Part shown: in pieces, positions 37,550-47,159 of the stretch | Layout of the letters: the number at the start of each line of letters is the position of its first letter | Position numbering within the stretch: position 1 is the first letter of the stretch | Assembly: GCA_023143095.1 (NCBI GenBank) | Contig: JAGLIF010000009.1 | Coordinates: 164,837 to 228,836 of the forward strand | Direction: 5' to 3' | From: Candidatus Altimarinota bacterium | Lineage (GTDB): Bacteria > Patescibacteriota > Gracilibacteria > UBA4473 | DNA length: 64,000 nt | The notes under the pieces: model-generated | Told to the model about the DNA's origin: nothing | Databases searched by the model: none | Seen by the model: only the letters and a program-made list of their open reading frames with translations | Made by a program: the position numbers and the translations under genes

Positions 37550-38560
37550 TTAAAAATCAAGTGCACGCTTGGCAATCAAAACCGCATTGAGAGCAGCTCC
37601 TCGAAGCAACTGGTCTCCACAAACAAAGAAATCAAGTCCTCTGTTTCCAAAAACCTCATTTTCTCGAATTCTTCCAACTTCTATATCAAACTTTCCTGTA
37701 GCACTCAAAGGCATTGGATACTGATTGTTTTCTGAATCATCCACAATTTCCACTCCTTTAGCTTTTGCCAAAACCTCCAAAGCCCCAACTCTCGTAACAG
37801 GCTTTTCTGTTTCAATAGTTACTGATTCAGCATGAGCCCGAATCGTCGGGATTCGAACTGATGTACAAGATATTTTAAGATCGGAAACATCAAAAATTTT
37901 TCGCATTTCCCAAACCATTTTCATTTCTTCCTTCGTGTACAAATTTTCCTGAAAAACATCAATATGCGGAATAATATTAAACGGCAACTGATATACAAAA
38001 GCATCGTTCTCTATTGGATTTCCTGTCGCCCAATTTCGAGTTTGAACTTCAAGTTCATCCATCCCCGCTTTCCCTGCACCAGAAGCCGATTGATAAGTCG
38101 ACACAATAACTTTCTTTATTCCAAAAGCCTTGTAAATCGGATAAAGCGGCATCGCCAAAATAGAAGTCGTACAGTTTGGAGAAGAAACAAGACCTTTCCC
38201 TTTCACCTCATTCCCATTTATTTCTGGTATGATCAACGGCACATCCTTGTGATACCGAAAATAAGAAGACTTATCGATTACCAGCCCATTTTGTTCTGCT
38301 AAATCACGAGCATACTGTCGAGAAAAACCTCCTCCCACCGACAAAAAAACAATATCAAAATCTTTCACTTTTTTTAACTCAAAAAGTTCAAACATCATTT
38401 CTCCAAAAGGAGTCTCTGTTTTTTGCCCTGCTGAACGGCTAGAAGTAAAAAGACTGATGCTTGAGACATCTACAGGAAATTTTAGTTTCGATAGACAATA
38501 CAAAACTTCTTTTCCTACTACACCAGATGCTCCACAGAGCGCAATTTTAACTCGTTGCAT
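37550..38560 (-). CDS. asd: Aspartate-semialdehyde dehydrogenase
   Basis: It reduces aspartyl phosphate to the semialdehyde shared by lysine and homoserine routes. N-terminal ALCGASGVVGKEVL binds NADP; the nucleophile is Cys130 in SSPNCTTSI, with STYQSASGAGKAGMDEL further on. The start at ATG 38560 matches the family; an upstream ATG at 38608 adds an unrelated extension. It lies between hom and dapB with gaps of 11 and 22 bases. Confidence 0.95.
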   Translation of the reverse strand: MQRVKIALCGASGVVGKEVLYCLSKLKFPVDVSSISLFTSSRSAGQKTETPFGEMMFELFELKKVKDFDIVFLSVGGGFSRQYARDLAEQNGLVIDKSSYFRYHKDVPLIIPEINGNEVKGKGLVSSPNCTTSILAMPLYPIYKAFGIKKVIVSTYQSASGAGKAGMDELEVQTRNWATGNPIENDAFVYQLPFNIIPHIDVFQENLYTKEEMKMVWEMRKIFDVSDLKISCTSVRIPTIRAHAESVTIETEKPVTRVGALEVLAKAKGVEIVDDSENNQYPMPLSATGKFDIEVGRIRENEVFGNRGLDFFVCGDQLLRGAALNAVLIAKRALDF

Positions 38561-38571
38561 GATAAATTTAA

Positions 38572-39837
38572 TTATAATATTGGCATAAAAAACGGCTTCT
38601 CCAGACAAAAAGTTTCTCGTCCTACTTCCTCACAAACTTTTTCAATAGCACTAAGTGTTGTCTTATCTGTCGTTACAACAAAAGGTACATCATTTGGATT
38701 TTCAATCGGCAATTGCTGTACAGAATCAATCGAAACACCAGCTTTTTCACAACATTCTGCCACCCTTCTCACAATACCCAACCCATCTTTAATCCTCATT
38801 CGAATATAAAATTTCCCTTCAATGTTATCATCTTTCACCAAAGATTCTTTTTTGGAAAATGCCGCCACATCCACCCCATGAGCAATCAATAAAATATCTG
38901 AAACTATAGCATTTGCCGTAGGAAATCTTCCAGCTCCTTGCCCCACCAGCACCGTTTCGGACAAATACTTCGACCCGATTAGGACTGCATTGGTTGCTCC
39001 TCCAATAGGTGCTAAATTATGTGAATATGGAACAATCATCGGAGAAACATAAATTGAAAAACTGTTACCTTTTTTCTCTGCCACGACCAAAAGCTTGATG
39101 GTTCCACCTAGCAAGTCAGCATAAGCAAAATCCTCCTTCGTAATCTGTGAAATTCCTTTCATAAAAATCGATGATTCTTCTACAACAACCCCAAATGCAA
39201 CTTTAGCCAAAATCGCTATTTTTGAACGAGCATCATAACCTTCTATATCTGCTGTGGGATCTGATTCTGCATATCCCAAATCCTGTGCTTCTTTAAGTGT
39301 CTTAGCATAATCCGCTCCTTCCTTTTCCATTTTGGATAGGATAAAGTTTGTAGTTCCATTGAGAATCCCTGAGATTTTTTGAATAGGATCTCCCACCAAA
39401 TCTCTTGCAAGTGTATGGATAATAGGAATTCCCCCTCCAACTGAAGCCTCAAATCCAAACCCTGCTTTCGGATACTGAGCTAAAAGAGCTTCTAATTCAG
39501 AAAGATAGGCAGAAATAAGCGCCTTATTTGCAGTAACAACTGACTTCCCTTTTTTTATTGATTCAAAAACAATGTCTTTTGCTTTTGTCGTCCCACCAAT
39601 ACATTCCACCACTAAATCAATCTCTTCATCTTCCAAAATTTTTGAGAAATCAGAAACAACAATTGTTTCTTCAGGAAGTTGAAAATCTCTTTTTTTACCA
39701 GTATCCCGAACACAAAGTTTTTTGATTTCAATACAAATCCCCTGCGCCTCAAAAACAGCTTTTTGTTGTGAAAGTATTTCCACAACCCCTCCTCCAACAG
39801 TCCCTCCACCGAAGATGCCAAGCGTTATAGTTTTCAT
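38572..39837 (-). CDS. hom: Homoserine dehydrogenase
   Basis: It reduces aspartate semialdehyde to homoserine, the branch to threonine and methionine. N-terminal LGIFGGGTVGGGVVE binds NAD(P); VTANKALIS and GILNGTTNFIL, and the signature GYAESDPTADIEGYDARSK, identify the family. A C-terminal ACT domain (IRMRIKDGLGIVRRVAECC) suggests amino-acid feedback. It is unusual inside a lysine gene cluster, placing both aspartate branches under shared expression. Confidence 0.95.
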   Translation of the reverse strand: MKTITLGIFGGGTVGGGVVEILSQQKAVFEAQGICIEIKKLCVRDTGKKRDFQLPEETIVVSDFSKILEDEEIDLVVECIGGTTKAKDIVFESIKKGKSVVTANKALISAYLSELEALLAQYPKAGFGFEASVGGGIPIIHTLARDLVGDPIQKISGILNGTTNFILSKMEKEGADYAKTLKEAQDLGYAESDPTADIEGYDARSKIAILAKVAFGVVVEESSIFMKGISQITKEDFAYADLLGGTIKLLVVAEKKGNSFSIYVSPMIVPYSHNLAPIGGATNAVLIGSKYLSETVLVGQGAGRFPTANAIVSDILLIAHGVDVAAFSKKESLVKDDNIEGKFYIRMRIKDGLGIVRRVAECCEKAGVSIDSVQQLPIENPNDVPFVVTTDKTTLSAIEKVCEEVGRETFCLEKPFFMPIL

Positions 39838-39852
39838 AAATAGTTAATTATA

Positions 39853-41031
39853 TTAAAATTCCAATTCAGCTTCAATTTTGAGTGCCGCCGCCTTCACTTC
39901 CTCAAGCGTAGCTACCAATGCAAAACGAACAAAATTTTCTCCAGGATTTTTTCCATCAAATGCCTTATCTGAAATCCATTCTCCTGGCGTAACTACAATT
40001 CCCAATTCAATAAGTTTCATCGCCAAATCTTTTCCAGAAAACCCTTCAGGAGCTTTTTGCCAAAGATAAAAAGTCCCTTCACTTTGACACGGAGGCAGTC
40101 CAACAGAAGCAAGCGCCGAAAGTAAAATTTCTCTTTTAGTTTTATATTCTTTTCTAACTTTTTCTGGAAAACTCTTGTTTCCCAATGCCGCACTCGCACC
40201 ATCTTGTACAAAAGTTGGACACCCTGAATCAATCTGTGTTTTTATCTTTCGAAACGCAGCAATAATTCGCTTATCACCGGCCAAGAACCCTACACGATAT
40301 CCCGTCATATTGAATGTTTTAGACAAACTGTAAAAAACCACCACACCTTCTTTTGCAATCTCTAAAATACTAATCGGTTTCTCTCCAAAATAAATTTCGT
40401 GATAACACCCTTCATCCGCAGCAATAATTATTTCATATTTTTGCGCCCATGCCACCAATCCCTCAATCCATTCTCTTGGTGCCAATTTCCCAGTTGGAGA
40501 ATTTGGATAACAAGTCCAAATAATTTTTGCTTTTTGGGCAATTTCTTCTGGAATACTCTCATAATCCATTAAAAAATCGTTTTCTTCAGTTAAAGGCACA
40601 AAATAAGGCACTCCTCCTGCGTATTCCGTTCCCTTTTTATATGGAGGATAGCCAGGAGTAGGACAAATAACGATATCTCCCGAATCCACAAACGCTCGCG
40701 GAAAATGGAACACTGACTCTTTCGAACCAATACTCACCGTCACCTCTGTCTCTGAATCTACCTCCACACCAAATGTTTCTTGCATATACTTAGCAGCTAC
40801 TTCTCGAAAAGAAATATCTCCAACATATGAAGGATACCCATAACTCGCCCGTGCTCGTACACCTGTGCAAAGAGCATCTATCACAAAATCAGGAGTTGGT
40901 GCTTTGGGATCTCCCACACCAAAATCAATAACTTCTCTGCCTGTAGCTTTAAGTTCCTGCACCTTTTTATCAATAGCAGCAAAAGCATAAAAACCGCTCG
41001 ATTCAATCAATTTTGATGTTTTAATATTCAT
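39853..41031 (-). CDS. dapL: Aminotransferase class I, probably LL-diaminopimelate aminotransferase
   Basis: A PLP-dependent fold type I enzyme: the PLP lysine is Lys238 in YSLSKTFNMTGYRVGF, with CYPNSPTGKL and DEGCYHEIYF around the cofactor. In this operon it sits between dapF and hom, and no dapD, dapC/E or ddh homologue is seen, so the direct DapL route from tetrahydrodipicolinate to LL-DAP is the simplest reading. Sequence alone cannot exclude an aspartate aminotransferase-like specificity. Its ATG overlaps the dapF stop by four bases. Confidence 0.82.
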   Translation of the reverse strand: MNIKTSKLIESSGFYAFAAIDKKVQELKATGREVIDFGVGDPKAPTPDFVIDALCTGVRARASYGYPSYVGDISFREVAAKYMQETFGVEVDSETEVTVSIGSKESVFHFPRAFVDSGDIVICPTPGYPPYKKGTEYAGGVPYFVPLTEENDFLMDYESIPEEIAQKAKIIWTCYPNSPTGKLAPREWIEGLVAWAQKYEIIIAADEGCYHEIYFGEKPISILEIAKEGVVVFYSLSKTFNMTGYRVGFLAGDKRIIAAFRKIKTQIDSGCPTFVQDGASAALGNKSFPEKVRKEYKTKREILLSALASVGLPPCQSEGTFYLWQKAPEGFSGKDLAMKLIELGIVVTPGEWISDKAFDGKNPGENFVRFALVATLEEVKAAALKIEAELEF

Positions 41032-41834
41032 AATAGTAATTTTAATTTCCCCTCAAAACTTATTTCACTTGGTCCAGTCATGAGGATTTCCCCCTTTTCA
41101 TTATACTGAAAATAAAGCGTTCCACCCTGAACCGAAATTTTCACATTACCTTCCGCTTTTCCCCATTTCAAAATCCAAGCAAAACTCGCTGAAGCCCCCG
41201 TCCCACACGCAAGAGTCAATCCCGATCCTCTCTCAAAAGTTTTTACTCCAAAATGATTCTCACCTATAGGATATACAAAATTCACATTAATTTTACTAGG
41301 AAAAAGATTAGTATTTGACTCAATTCTCGCTCCCAAAGAATTTAAAACCTCATCAACCTCATCTTCCGAATCAAAAAATCCAACCGCATGCGGATTTCCA
41401 ATTGAAGCAAAATCCCAGTCAACCCCTCCAATCTGTTGCGTTGTTTCTGGAAAATCTGGATGCGGAGCAAAAACCAGCACTCCCATGTTGACCATAAATA
41501 AATCGTTTTCTTTTATAGAAATCTGTTTAATTCCCGCTCGTGTTTCCAAATTTAAAATTTGCCCCAAAAACCCCTTAAACACTTTCATAAAATGTGCTGT
41601 ACAACGACTTCCATTCCCACACATCTCTGCCAATGACCCATCAGCATTATAATAATTCATAAATACATCACCCTCATCTCTCCCTTTTTCTACCAAAATC
41701 ACACCATCAGCACCAATTCCAAAATGCCGATCACAAATATGTCTAACTTGAATAGGAGAAAGCGTGATCAACCCATCAAGATTATCAATCATCACAAAAT
41801 CATTCCCAGTGCCGTGCATTTTTACAAAGTTCAT
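41028..41834 (-). CDS. dapF: Diaminopimelate epimerase
   Basis: A PLP-independent racemase that converts LL- to meso-diaminopimelate. Both catalytic cysteines are in place: Cys72 in MCGNGSRC and Cys210 in ACGTGAS. The N-terminal FVKMHGTGNDFVMID is typical. Length 268 is normal. It overlaps lysA and dapL by four bases each, so translation is probably coupled across the three genes. Confidence 0.96.
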   Translation of the reverse strand: MNFVKMHGTGNDFVMIDNLDGLITLSPIQVRHICDRHFGIGADGVILVEKGRDEGDVFMNYYNADGSLAEMCGNGSRCTAHFMKVFKGFLGQILNLETRAGIKQISIKENDLFMVNMGVLVFAPHPDFPETTQQIGGVDWDFASIGNPHAVGFFDSEDEVDEVLNSLGARIESNTNLFPSKINVNFVYPIGENHFGVKTFERGSGLTLACGTGASASFAWILKWGKAEGNVKISVQGGTLYFQYNEKGEILMTGPSEISFEGKLKLLL

Positions 41835-43057
41835 AAAGCAAAAGGATAATCAAAATTATGCATTAAATCCTCAAAAGTTTCTCGCCGACGAATAAGTTTT
41901 TCTATTTTTCCATCAATTAAAACTTCCGCAGGCATTCCACGCAAATTATAAGGTGAAGATTGTGCTAAACCGTAAGCTCCAAAATTTAAAATTCCCAAAA
42001 TATCACCTTCACTTATCGTAGGAATCAATCGATCATGTGCAAAAAAATCTGCTGATTCACACAGATTCCCACAAATCTCAACTGTTTCAGCAGGTTCATT
42101 CGGATGAGACAAGTTTAAAATTTCATGATAACTGCCATACATCGCTGGACGCACCAGATGATTAAACCCTGAATCAGTTCCAATAAAGATTTTCCCATCT
42201 GAACCAGTTTTACGAGTATTCACTGTCATCAAAAGTACCGAACTTTCACAAACAAGAAATCTTCCTGGCTCAAAAGCATATTCAAATTTACGACCTACCT
42301 CTTTTTCAAAAGACGCAATCTTAGCAAAAATTTGTTCTGATAATTTTTCATAATCTAAATGATTTTGATCCAGTTTATAAGGCACCCCAAAACCTCCTCC
42401 AAAATCTATTTTTTGAACATCTGGCATTTTTTTTACCTCCCGAAACAAAATATCCATGGCTTCTAAAAAAGGAGTTGTATCCAACCATCCAGAACCAATA
42501 TGTTGGTGTGCAGTCGTGATTTTCACCTGATACTTTTTAGCCATTTCAAGAGCTGTTTCAATCTCAGTAAATTGAATCCCAAACTTTGAGTCTGGACCAG
42601 CCGTTAAATTGGTTTTATGACAAGCCGCTGCAATATCTCCGTTGATACGAATACCAATACTTTTTCCAGGAAACTTTCGACAAAATTTTTCTAATCGAGA
42701 AATCGAACCAATCGTTAAATTGACCCCCAATTCAACTGATTCAATCATATCCTTATCAGTCATATTATTTTCATTGTACACTATTTTTTCTGGAGAGATT
42801 CCCACTTTCACACCCAGTAAAACCTCTTTGGGACTAACCCCGTCCAGTCCAAATCCCTCATCTATAATAATTTTTACCAAATATGGATTATAGTTTGCCT
42901 TTACCGCATAATGAAAAGAAATCCCTGGAAAATTCTTTTTGAGCATACGACATCGTTCGCGAATAATATTCCCATCCGTGAGTACCAACGGAGACCCATA
43001 TTTTGACATAAGAGTTTGTAAGTCACACTCAGAAAAAGTTTGTTGAATCATTCTCAT
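41831..43057 (-). CDS. lysA: Diaminopimelate decarboxylase
   Basis: The PLP enzyme makes lysine from meso-DAP. The PLP lysine is Lys53 in FHYAVKANYNP; the glycine-rich phosphate-binding stretch DFGGGFGVPY and the dimer-interface cysteine region EICGNLCESADFFA are clear. Length 408 is typical. ATG at 43057 or the second Met two codons later are both possible starts. It follows dapA by 23 bases. Confidence 0.95.
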   Translation of the reverse strand: MRMIQQTFSECDLQTLMSKYGSPLVLTDGNIIRERCRMLKKNFPGISFHYAVKANYNPYLVKIIIDEGFGLDGVSPKEVLLGVKVGISPEKIVYNENNMTDKDMIESVELGVNLTIGSISRLEKFCRKFPGKSIGIRINGDIAAACHKTNLTAGPDSKFGIQFTEIETALEMAKKYQVKITTAHQHIGSGWLDTTPFLEAMDILFREVKKMPDVQKIDFGGGFGVPYKLDQNHLDYEKLSEQIFAKIASFEKEVGRKFEYAFEPGRFLVCESSVLLMTVNTRKTGSDGKIFIGTDSGFNHLVRPAMYGSYHEILNLSHPNEPAETVEICGNLCESADFFAHDRLIPTISEGDILGILNFGAYGLAQSSPYNLRGMPAEVLIDGKIEKLIRRRETFEDLMHNFDYPFAL

Positions 43058-43080
43058 AAAAATTGTTCTAGATTATACTA

Positions 43081-43959
43081 TTAGTCTTTGCAAAAATCAC
43101 TCCAAATATTTAAAAGATTATCTTTATTTTCTCTCTCCATAATAGTCATTGGCAAACGAAAGACTTCTTCACAAAAACCCTCCTTAGCCATTAAAGTTTT
43201 AATTGGTTGGGGATTCGTCTCAATAAAGCAAGCTGAAAACAGAGTCGATAATTTTTCATGCTGTACTTTTGCTTCTTCCCAATTTCCTTCTTCACAAGTT
43301 TGCACAAGAGACTTCATTTCTTTGGGAAGCAAATTTGAAAGTACTGAAACAACACCTACTCCGCCAAGCTTACAAAGATCAAAACAAAGTCCATCATCTC
43401 CAGATAAAACCGTAAAATCTGAAGGAACACTTTCAATCACCTCTTTCATTTGATCGAGATTTCCAGATGCCTCTTTTACAGCAAAAATATTAGGATGTCG
43501 TGCCAAGCGAAGCAAAGTTGGCGTCTCAATATTCACCCCACACCGTCCTTGAATATTATACAAAATAATAGGAATATTCACACTATCAGCTACCGCCATA
43601 AAATGCTCATATAATCCTTTCTGTGTTGGTTTATTGTAATAGGGACTCACTTGCAGTAAACCATCTGCTCCTGCTTTTTCCGCATGCACCGAATGATTTA
43701 TCGCCTCAACCGTACAATTTGACCCAGTTCCCGCAATAATTTTTGTTCTCCCTTTCGCCAATTTTACCGCAATTGAAATAATTTTATTATGCTCTTGTGT
43801 TGAAATCGTTGGACTTTCACCTGTCGTTCCTAAAACCACAATCCCATCAACTCCGCTTTTAATTTGATATTCAATTAATTTCTTAAACACTGATTCATCA
43901 AAACTTCCATCCATTTTGAAAGGAGTAATAATCGCCGTATAAAGTCCTCGATATTCCAT
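43081..43959 (-). CDS. dapA: 4-hydroxy-tetrahydrodipicolinate synthase
   Basis: It condenses pyruvate with aspartate semialdehyde. Schiff-base Lys162 lies in FAVKEASGNLD; Tyr134 (ILYNIQGR) and Thr45/Thr46 (VLGTTGESPT) complete the active site. Length 292 is normal. It is the first gene of the operon dapA-lysA-dapF-dapL-hom-asd-dapB. The upstream region holds a 22-bp palindrome (44048-44069) but no recognisable lysine riboswitch. Confidence 0.96.
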   Translation of the reverse strand: MEYRGLYTAIITPFKMDGSFDESVFKKLIEYQIKSGVDGIVVLGTTGESPTISTQEHNKIISIAVKLAKGRTKIIAGTGSNCTVEAINHSVHAEKAGADGLLQVSPYYNKPTQKGLYEHFMAVADSVNIPIILYNIQGRCGVNIETPTLLRLARHPNIFAVKEASGNLDQMKEVIESVPSDFTVLSGDDGLCFDLCKLGGVGVVSVLSNLLPKEMKSLVQTCEEGNWEEAKVQHEKLSTLFSACFIETNPQPIKTLMAKEGFCEEVFRLPMTIMERENKDNLLNIWSDFCKD

Positions 43960-44047
43960 TTTTTAATGGTTAATTAAACAAGACCATTTTTATCTTTTTT
44001 CAAAAACTTTATCCATTATTTATAAAAAAAAATATAAATCTGTATAA

Positions 44048-44069
44048 TTTTGTTATAGGTATAACAAAA
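44048..44069. promoter_or_regulatory. Candidate operator palindrome upstream of the lysine operon
   Basis: TTTTGTTATA and TATAACAAAA are perfect inverted arms separated by GG, about 90 to 110 bases upstream of dapA. The symmetry and size suit a dimeric repressor. The operon has no leader peptide or riboswitch that I can see, so this is the most plausible control element. The A/T-rich context weakens the case. Confidence 0.4.
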
Positions 44070-44130
44070 AAATAAAATACTAGTGGTTTGATGGTGAAAA
44101 GTTTTTAATTTTTTTTAGTCATAAAAATGA

Positions 44131-44150
44131 ATCCCTGCCTTCACAGGGAT
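44131..44150. repeat. REP-like hairpin before the 124-residue gene
   Basis: ATCCCTG (44131-44137), CCTTCA, CAGGGAT (44144-44150), followed by GAGG and a half copy GCAGGAATGAGGG (44162). It is the same family as 13955 and 30326, with one shorter stem. Confidence 0.75.
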
Positions 44151-44183
44151 GAGGTAAAGGAGCAGGAATGAGGGCAAGTGAAC

Positions 44184-44558
44184 TCAGTGTTTCCTTAACT
44201 TGTCTGCAACATTTTTTCCATAGTCTTCAGTAAAAAATTGGATAGCATCCACCTCTCGAAGATTTTGATCAAACCGAACATTGTCTTTGTCATCTTCTAC
44301 TTCCCCATGTAAAGATGATATCTTACGAGTAATCCCATTTGCAAGTTGTACTAACTGATCTTGAGTCTCTAAACTAATCTTATCAAACAATTCCTGTGAT
44401 CCAACAACCTCTTTAGCATCAAATAATTCCCTAGCCTCCAGAAGTCCGTTCACATGTTTCTCTATATCAGAGACACATTTTTCCAAATTATATATAAAAC
44501 ATTTAAATAGTTCTTCTTGAGGTTGTTCCAATTTTTTATAATTATAAGTTTCTGGCAT
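44184..44558 (-). CDS. Small hypothetical protein
   Basis: The 124-residue, mostly helical, acidic protein (MPETYNYKKLEQPQEELF..., ending GKNVADKLRKH) has no signal peptide, membrane segment or recognised motif. It lies 44 bases downstream of pnp on the same strand and could be co-transcribed. Length and codon use look like a real gene; its function is unknown. Confidence 0.55.
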   Translation of the reverse strand: MPETYNYKKLEQPQEELFKCFIYNLEKCVSDIEKHVNGLLEARELFDAKEVVGSQELFDKISLETQDQLVQLANGITRKISSLHGEVEDDKDNVRFDQNLREVDAIQFFTEDYGKNVADKLRKH

Positions 44559-44602
44559 ATTAAATTTATATTAATAAGTAGAATTCTAACATAATTTCAT
44601 TT

Positions 44603-46714
44603 TTAATCCTTAGGAACTGCTTTCATCGACAACTTAACTTTCCCTTGTCGATCAATATCCAAAATTTTCACCATCACTTCTTGACCAAGGGTTAAGTAAT
44701 CTTCTACTTTTTCCACTCGTTCATCAGCAATTTCTGAAATATGGATCAGTCCATCTTTTTTTGGCGCAATTTCTGCAAACGCTCCAAAATCCATAATATT
44801 CCGAATTTTTACTTTCAAAATATCTCCTATTTGTGGTTTATATGTTACTTCTTTTATTCGTCCCAATGCACCATCCGCTTTTTCTTGATCAAGTGCTGTT
44901 ACCATAATCAAACCATCTTCCGATATAGAAATTTGTACTTGAAAATCTTTTTCCATTCCTTGTATTGTTTCTCCTCCTTTTCCAATCACAGCGGCAATAT
45001 CACTCGGATCAATTTGAATTGTATAAATTCGTGGAGCAAAAGAACTCATTTCTTTTCGCGGTTCAGAAATAACTTTATTCATTTCTCCTAAAATAAATTT
45101 CTTTCCAACTTCCGCTTGAGTTAAAGCCTCTTTCAAAATTTCTAATTTCAATCCCTTTACTTTGATATCCATTTGCAATGCACTAATACCTGCTTCATCT
45201 CCTGCTACTTTAAAATCCATATCACCACCAGCGTCCTCAAGTCCTTGAATATCAGACAAAATTTTATATTTCCCAGTTTCCTGATCCATCACCATTCCCA
45301 TCGCAATTCCGGCAATAGCTTTTTTAATTGGAACACCTCCATCCATAAGGGATAAAGAAGATCCGCAAACCGACGCCATTGAACTTGATCCATTACAGCT
45401 CAAAATCTCAGAAACTAAACGAAGAGTATAAGGAAACTGATCTCCCTCTTCAGTAGGCAATACATATTTCAACGCTCGTGTCGCCAACATTCCATGTCCT
45501 ATCTCTCTTCGTCCAGGAAATCTCATCATTCGAACTTCTCCCACAGAATATGGTGGAAAATTATAATGATGAATATATCGTTTTCGATATTCTGGTCGAT
45601 CTGGATCATCTACAATTTCTTCATCTCCAGGACCTCCTACAGTCAAAACTGTCAAAGCTTGTGTTTCTCCTCGTTGAAAAATCGCCGATCCATGCAATCT
45701 ATTCAAAATCCCTACTTCTACATGAATAGGTCGTACTTCATCTGTTTTTCGTCCATCAATCCGTTCCCCTTTTTCCAAAATTCTTCGTCGAAGACTTTCT
45801 CCCCATTTTTTATTAACATATTTTTTCAACATTTTTTCAGTAACTTCACCTTCTTCAATTTGTCCCACACAAGCATCTATTACTTTATCTTCTAGTGCAT
45901 GCAATCCATCTTTTATTTCTTTTTTGGTAATACCTGCAACCTCATCCATCACCGCATCTGAAATAATTTCATTTACTAACGATTCTGCCAGTTCAGATTC
46001 TTCTTTGATCATCACTTCTTTTGTTTCAATTTCAAATTCTGCAGCAAACTCTACTTGCGCTTTACAGATTTTCTTAATTTCTCCGTGAGCAAATTCCAAA
46101 GCTTCCACCATTTTTTCTTTGGAAATCAAATTCGCACCTGCTTCCACCATCATGATTGAATCTTCCGATCCAGCTACAATCAAATCCAAATCTCCATTAT
46201 CTATCTGTTCAAAAGTTGGATCTAAAAAGAATTTTCCAGCTTCATCCATTCCAACTCGTACTGCTCCAACAGCTTTTTCAAACGGAATCCCTGAAAGCAA
46301 TATCGCCATAGAAGCTGCCGTTATCGCTGTTGCCGAAGCTGAATGTTCCGTATCTGTTTGCAATAAAGTACAAATAATTTGCACTTCATTCATCATCCCT
46401 TTCGGAAAAAGTGGTCGCATCGGACGATCAATCATCCGTGCTGTCAATGTTCCCGCATCTCCAGCTCGTCCTTCTCGTTTATTAAATCGACTTCCTTTTA
46501 ATTTTCCTGAAGCGTAATATTTCGCCTCAAAATCTACGACTAAAGGAAAAAAATCTATACCTTCCCGAACTCTTCCCATTTGAGCTGTAGCCAAAATAGC
46601 TTGTTCTCCGTACTTGCAAAAGATTGCACCATCTGTCTGATGAGCCATCTTACCATGTTCAAAAGTCAGCATTTTACCGCCTATTTCTACCGATTTCGTT
46701 TTAATATTATACAT
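44603..46714 (-). CDS. pnp: Polyribonucleotide nucleotidyltransferase (PNPase)
   Basis: The phosphorolytic 3'-to-5' exoribonuclease. Two RNase PH domains are present (N-terminal GSRFNKREGRAGDAGTLTARM region; second core around ERIDGRKTDEVRPI to GGDMDFKVAGDEAGI), then a KH domain (AAVIGKGGETIQGMEKD) and an S1 domain (FGAFAEIAPKKDGLIHISE) ending at residue 703. Length is normal. It follows rpsO on the same strand, the classic rpsO-pnp pairing, across a 445-base structured leader. Confidence 0.96.
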   Translation of the reverse strand: MYNIKTKSVEIGGKMLTFEHGKMAHQTDGAIFCKYGEQAILATAQMGRVREGIDFFPLVVDFEAKYYASGKLKGSRFNKREGRAGDAGTLTARMIDRPMRPLFPKGMMNEVQIICTLLQTDTEHSASATAITAASMAILLSGIPFEKAVGAVRVGMDEAGKFFLDPTFEQIDNGDLDLIVAGSEDSIMMVEAGANLISKEKMVEALEFAHGEIKKICKAQVEFAAEFEIETKEVMIKEESELAESLVNEIISDAVMDEVAGITKKEIKDGLHALEDKVIDACVGQIEEGEVTEKMLKKYVNKKWGESLRRRILEKGERIDGRKTDEVRPIHVEVGILNRLHGSAIFQRGETQALTVLTVGGPGDEEIVDDPDRPEYRKRYIHHYNFPPYSVGEVRMMRFPGRREIGHGMLATRALKYVLPTEEGDQFPYTLRLVSEILSCNGSSSMASVCGSSLSLMDGGVPIKKAIAGIAMGMVMDQETGKYKILSDIQGLEDAGGDMDFKVAGDEAGISALQMDIKVKGLKLEILKEALTQAEVGKKFILGEMNKVISEPRKEMSSFAPRIYTIQIDPSDIAAVIGKGGETIQGMEKDFQVQISISEDGLIMVTALDQEKADGALGRIKEVTYKPQIGDILKVKIRNIMDFGAFAEIAPKKDGLIHISEIADERVEKVEDYLTLGQEVMVKILDIDRQGKVKLSMKAVPKD

Positions 46715-47159
46715 ACTTTAATTTAGTTATTAATTAAGAAAACACTGATTTAATAAACTCATATTTCTCCTTCCTAATTTCTATTTTTTCCCCTCATTCC
46801 TGCCTTTTTCCCCTCATTCCTGCGAAAGCAGGAACCCATTCCCTCCTTATCTTTTCATTTTCGTTTTTATCAATATCCAATTTAAAGAAACACTAATAAA
46901 TAAGTTCTATAAAAAAATAATCAATTTCACAGAAACAAACTTATTTCACAGGCTTTCCTTAAAAGAAAATATCCCTATTTATTCTTTTATAATTCCACAC
47001 TTATTCGGAACAAAATTGGAAATTTTTCACAAAAACCTGTGAGAAAAATACCCGTCCTGCTCCGAATAATATAAACAAGCATCGATAAATGACTGTTTAC
47101 CAAATACCACACACCGTCATTTCAAAGAACTAAATAAAAAAACTTGAAAGAGTTTTAAT
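46715..47159 (-). other. rpsO-pnp intergenic region with large nested stem-loop
   Basis: TTATTCGGA (47001-47009) and TCCGAATAA (47061-47069) form a perfect nine-pair outer stem. Inside, ATTTTTCACA (47022-47031) pairs with TGTG-AG-AAAAAT (47038-47049) with a two-base bulge. The REP-like hairpin TTCCTGC-GAAA-GCAGGAA lies at 46817-46834, preceded by a tandem half copy. In other bacteria the pnp leader is a stem cleaved by RNase III and then degraded by PNPase as autoregulation; this leader is well placed for the same role, which is inference. Confidence 0.6.

Noticed and set aside
43960..44183. Lysine riboswitch upstream of dapA
   Set aside because: The leader is short and A/T-rich, without the long G-rich conserved core of the lysine riboswitch.
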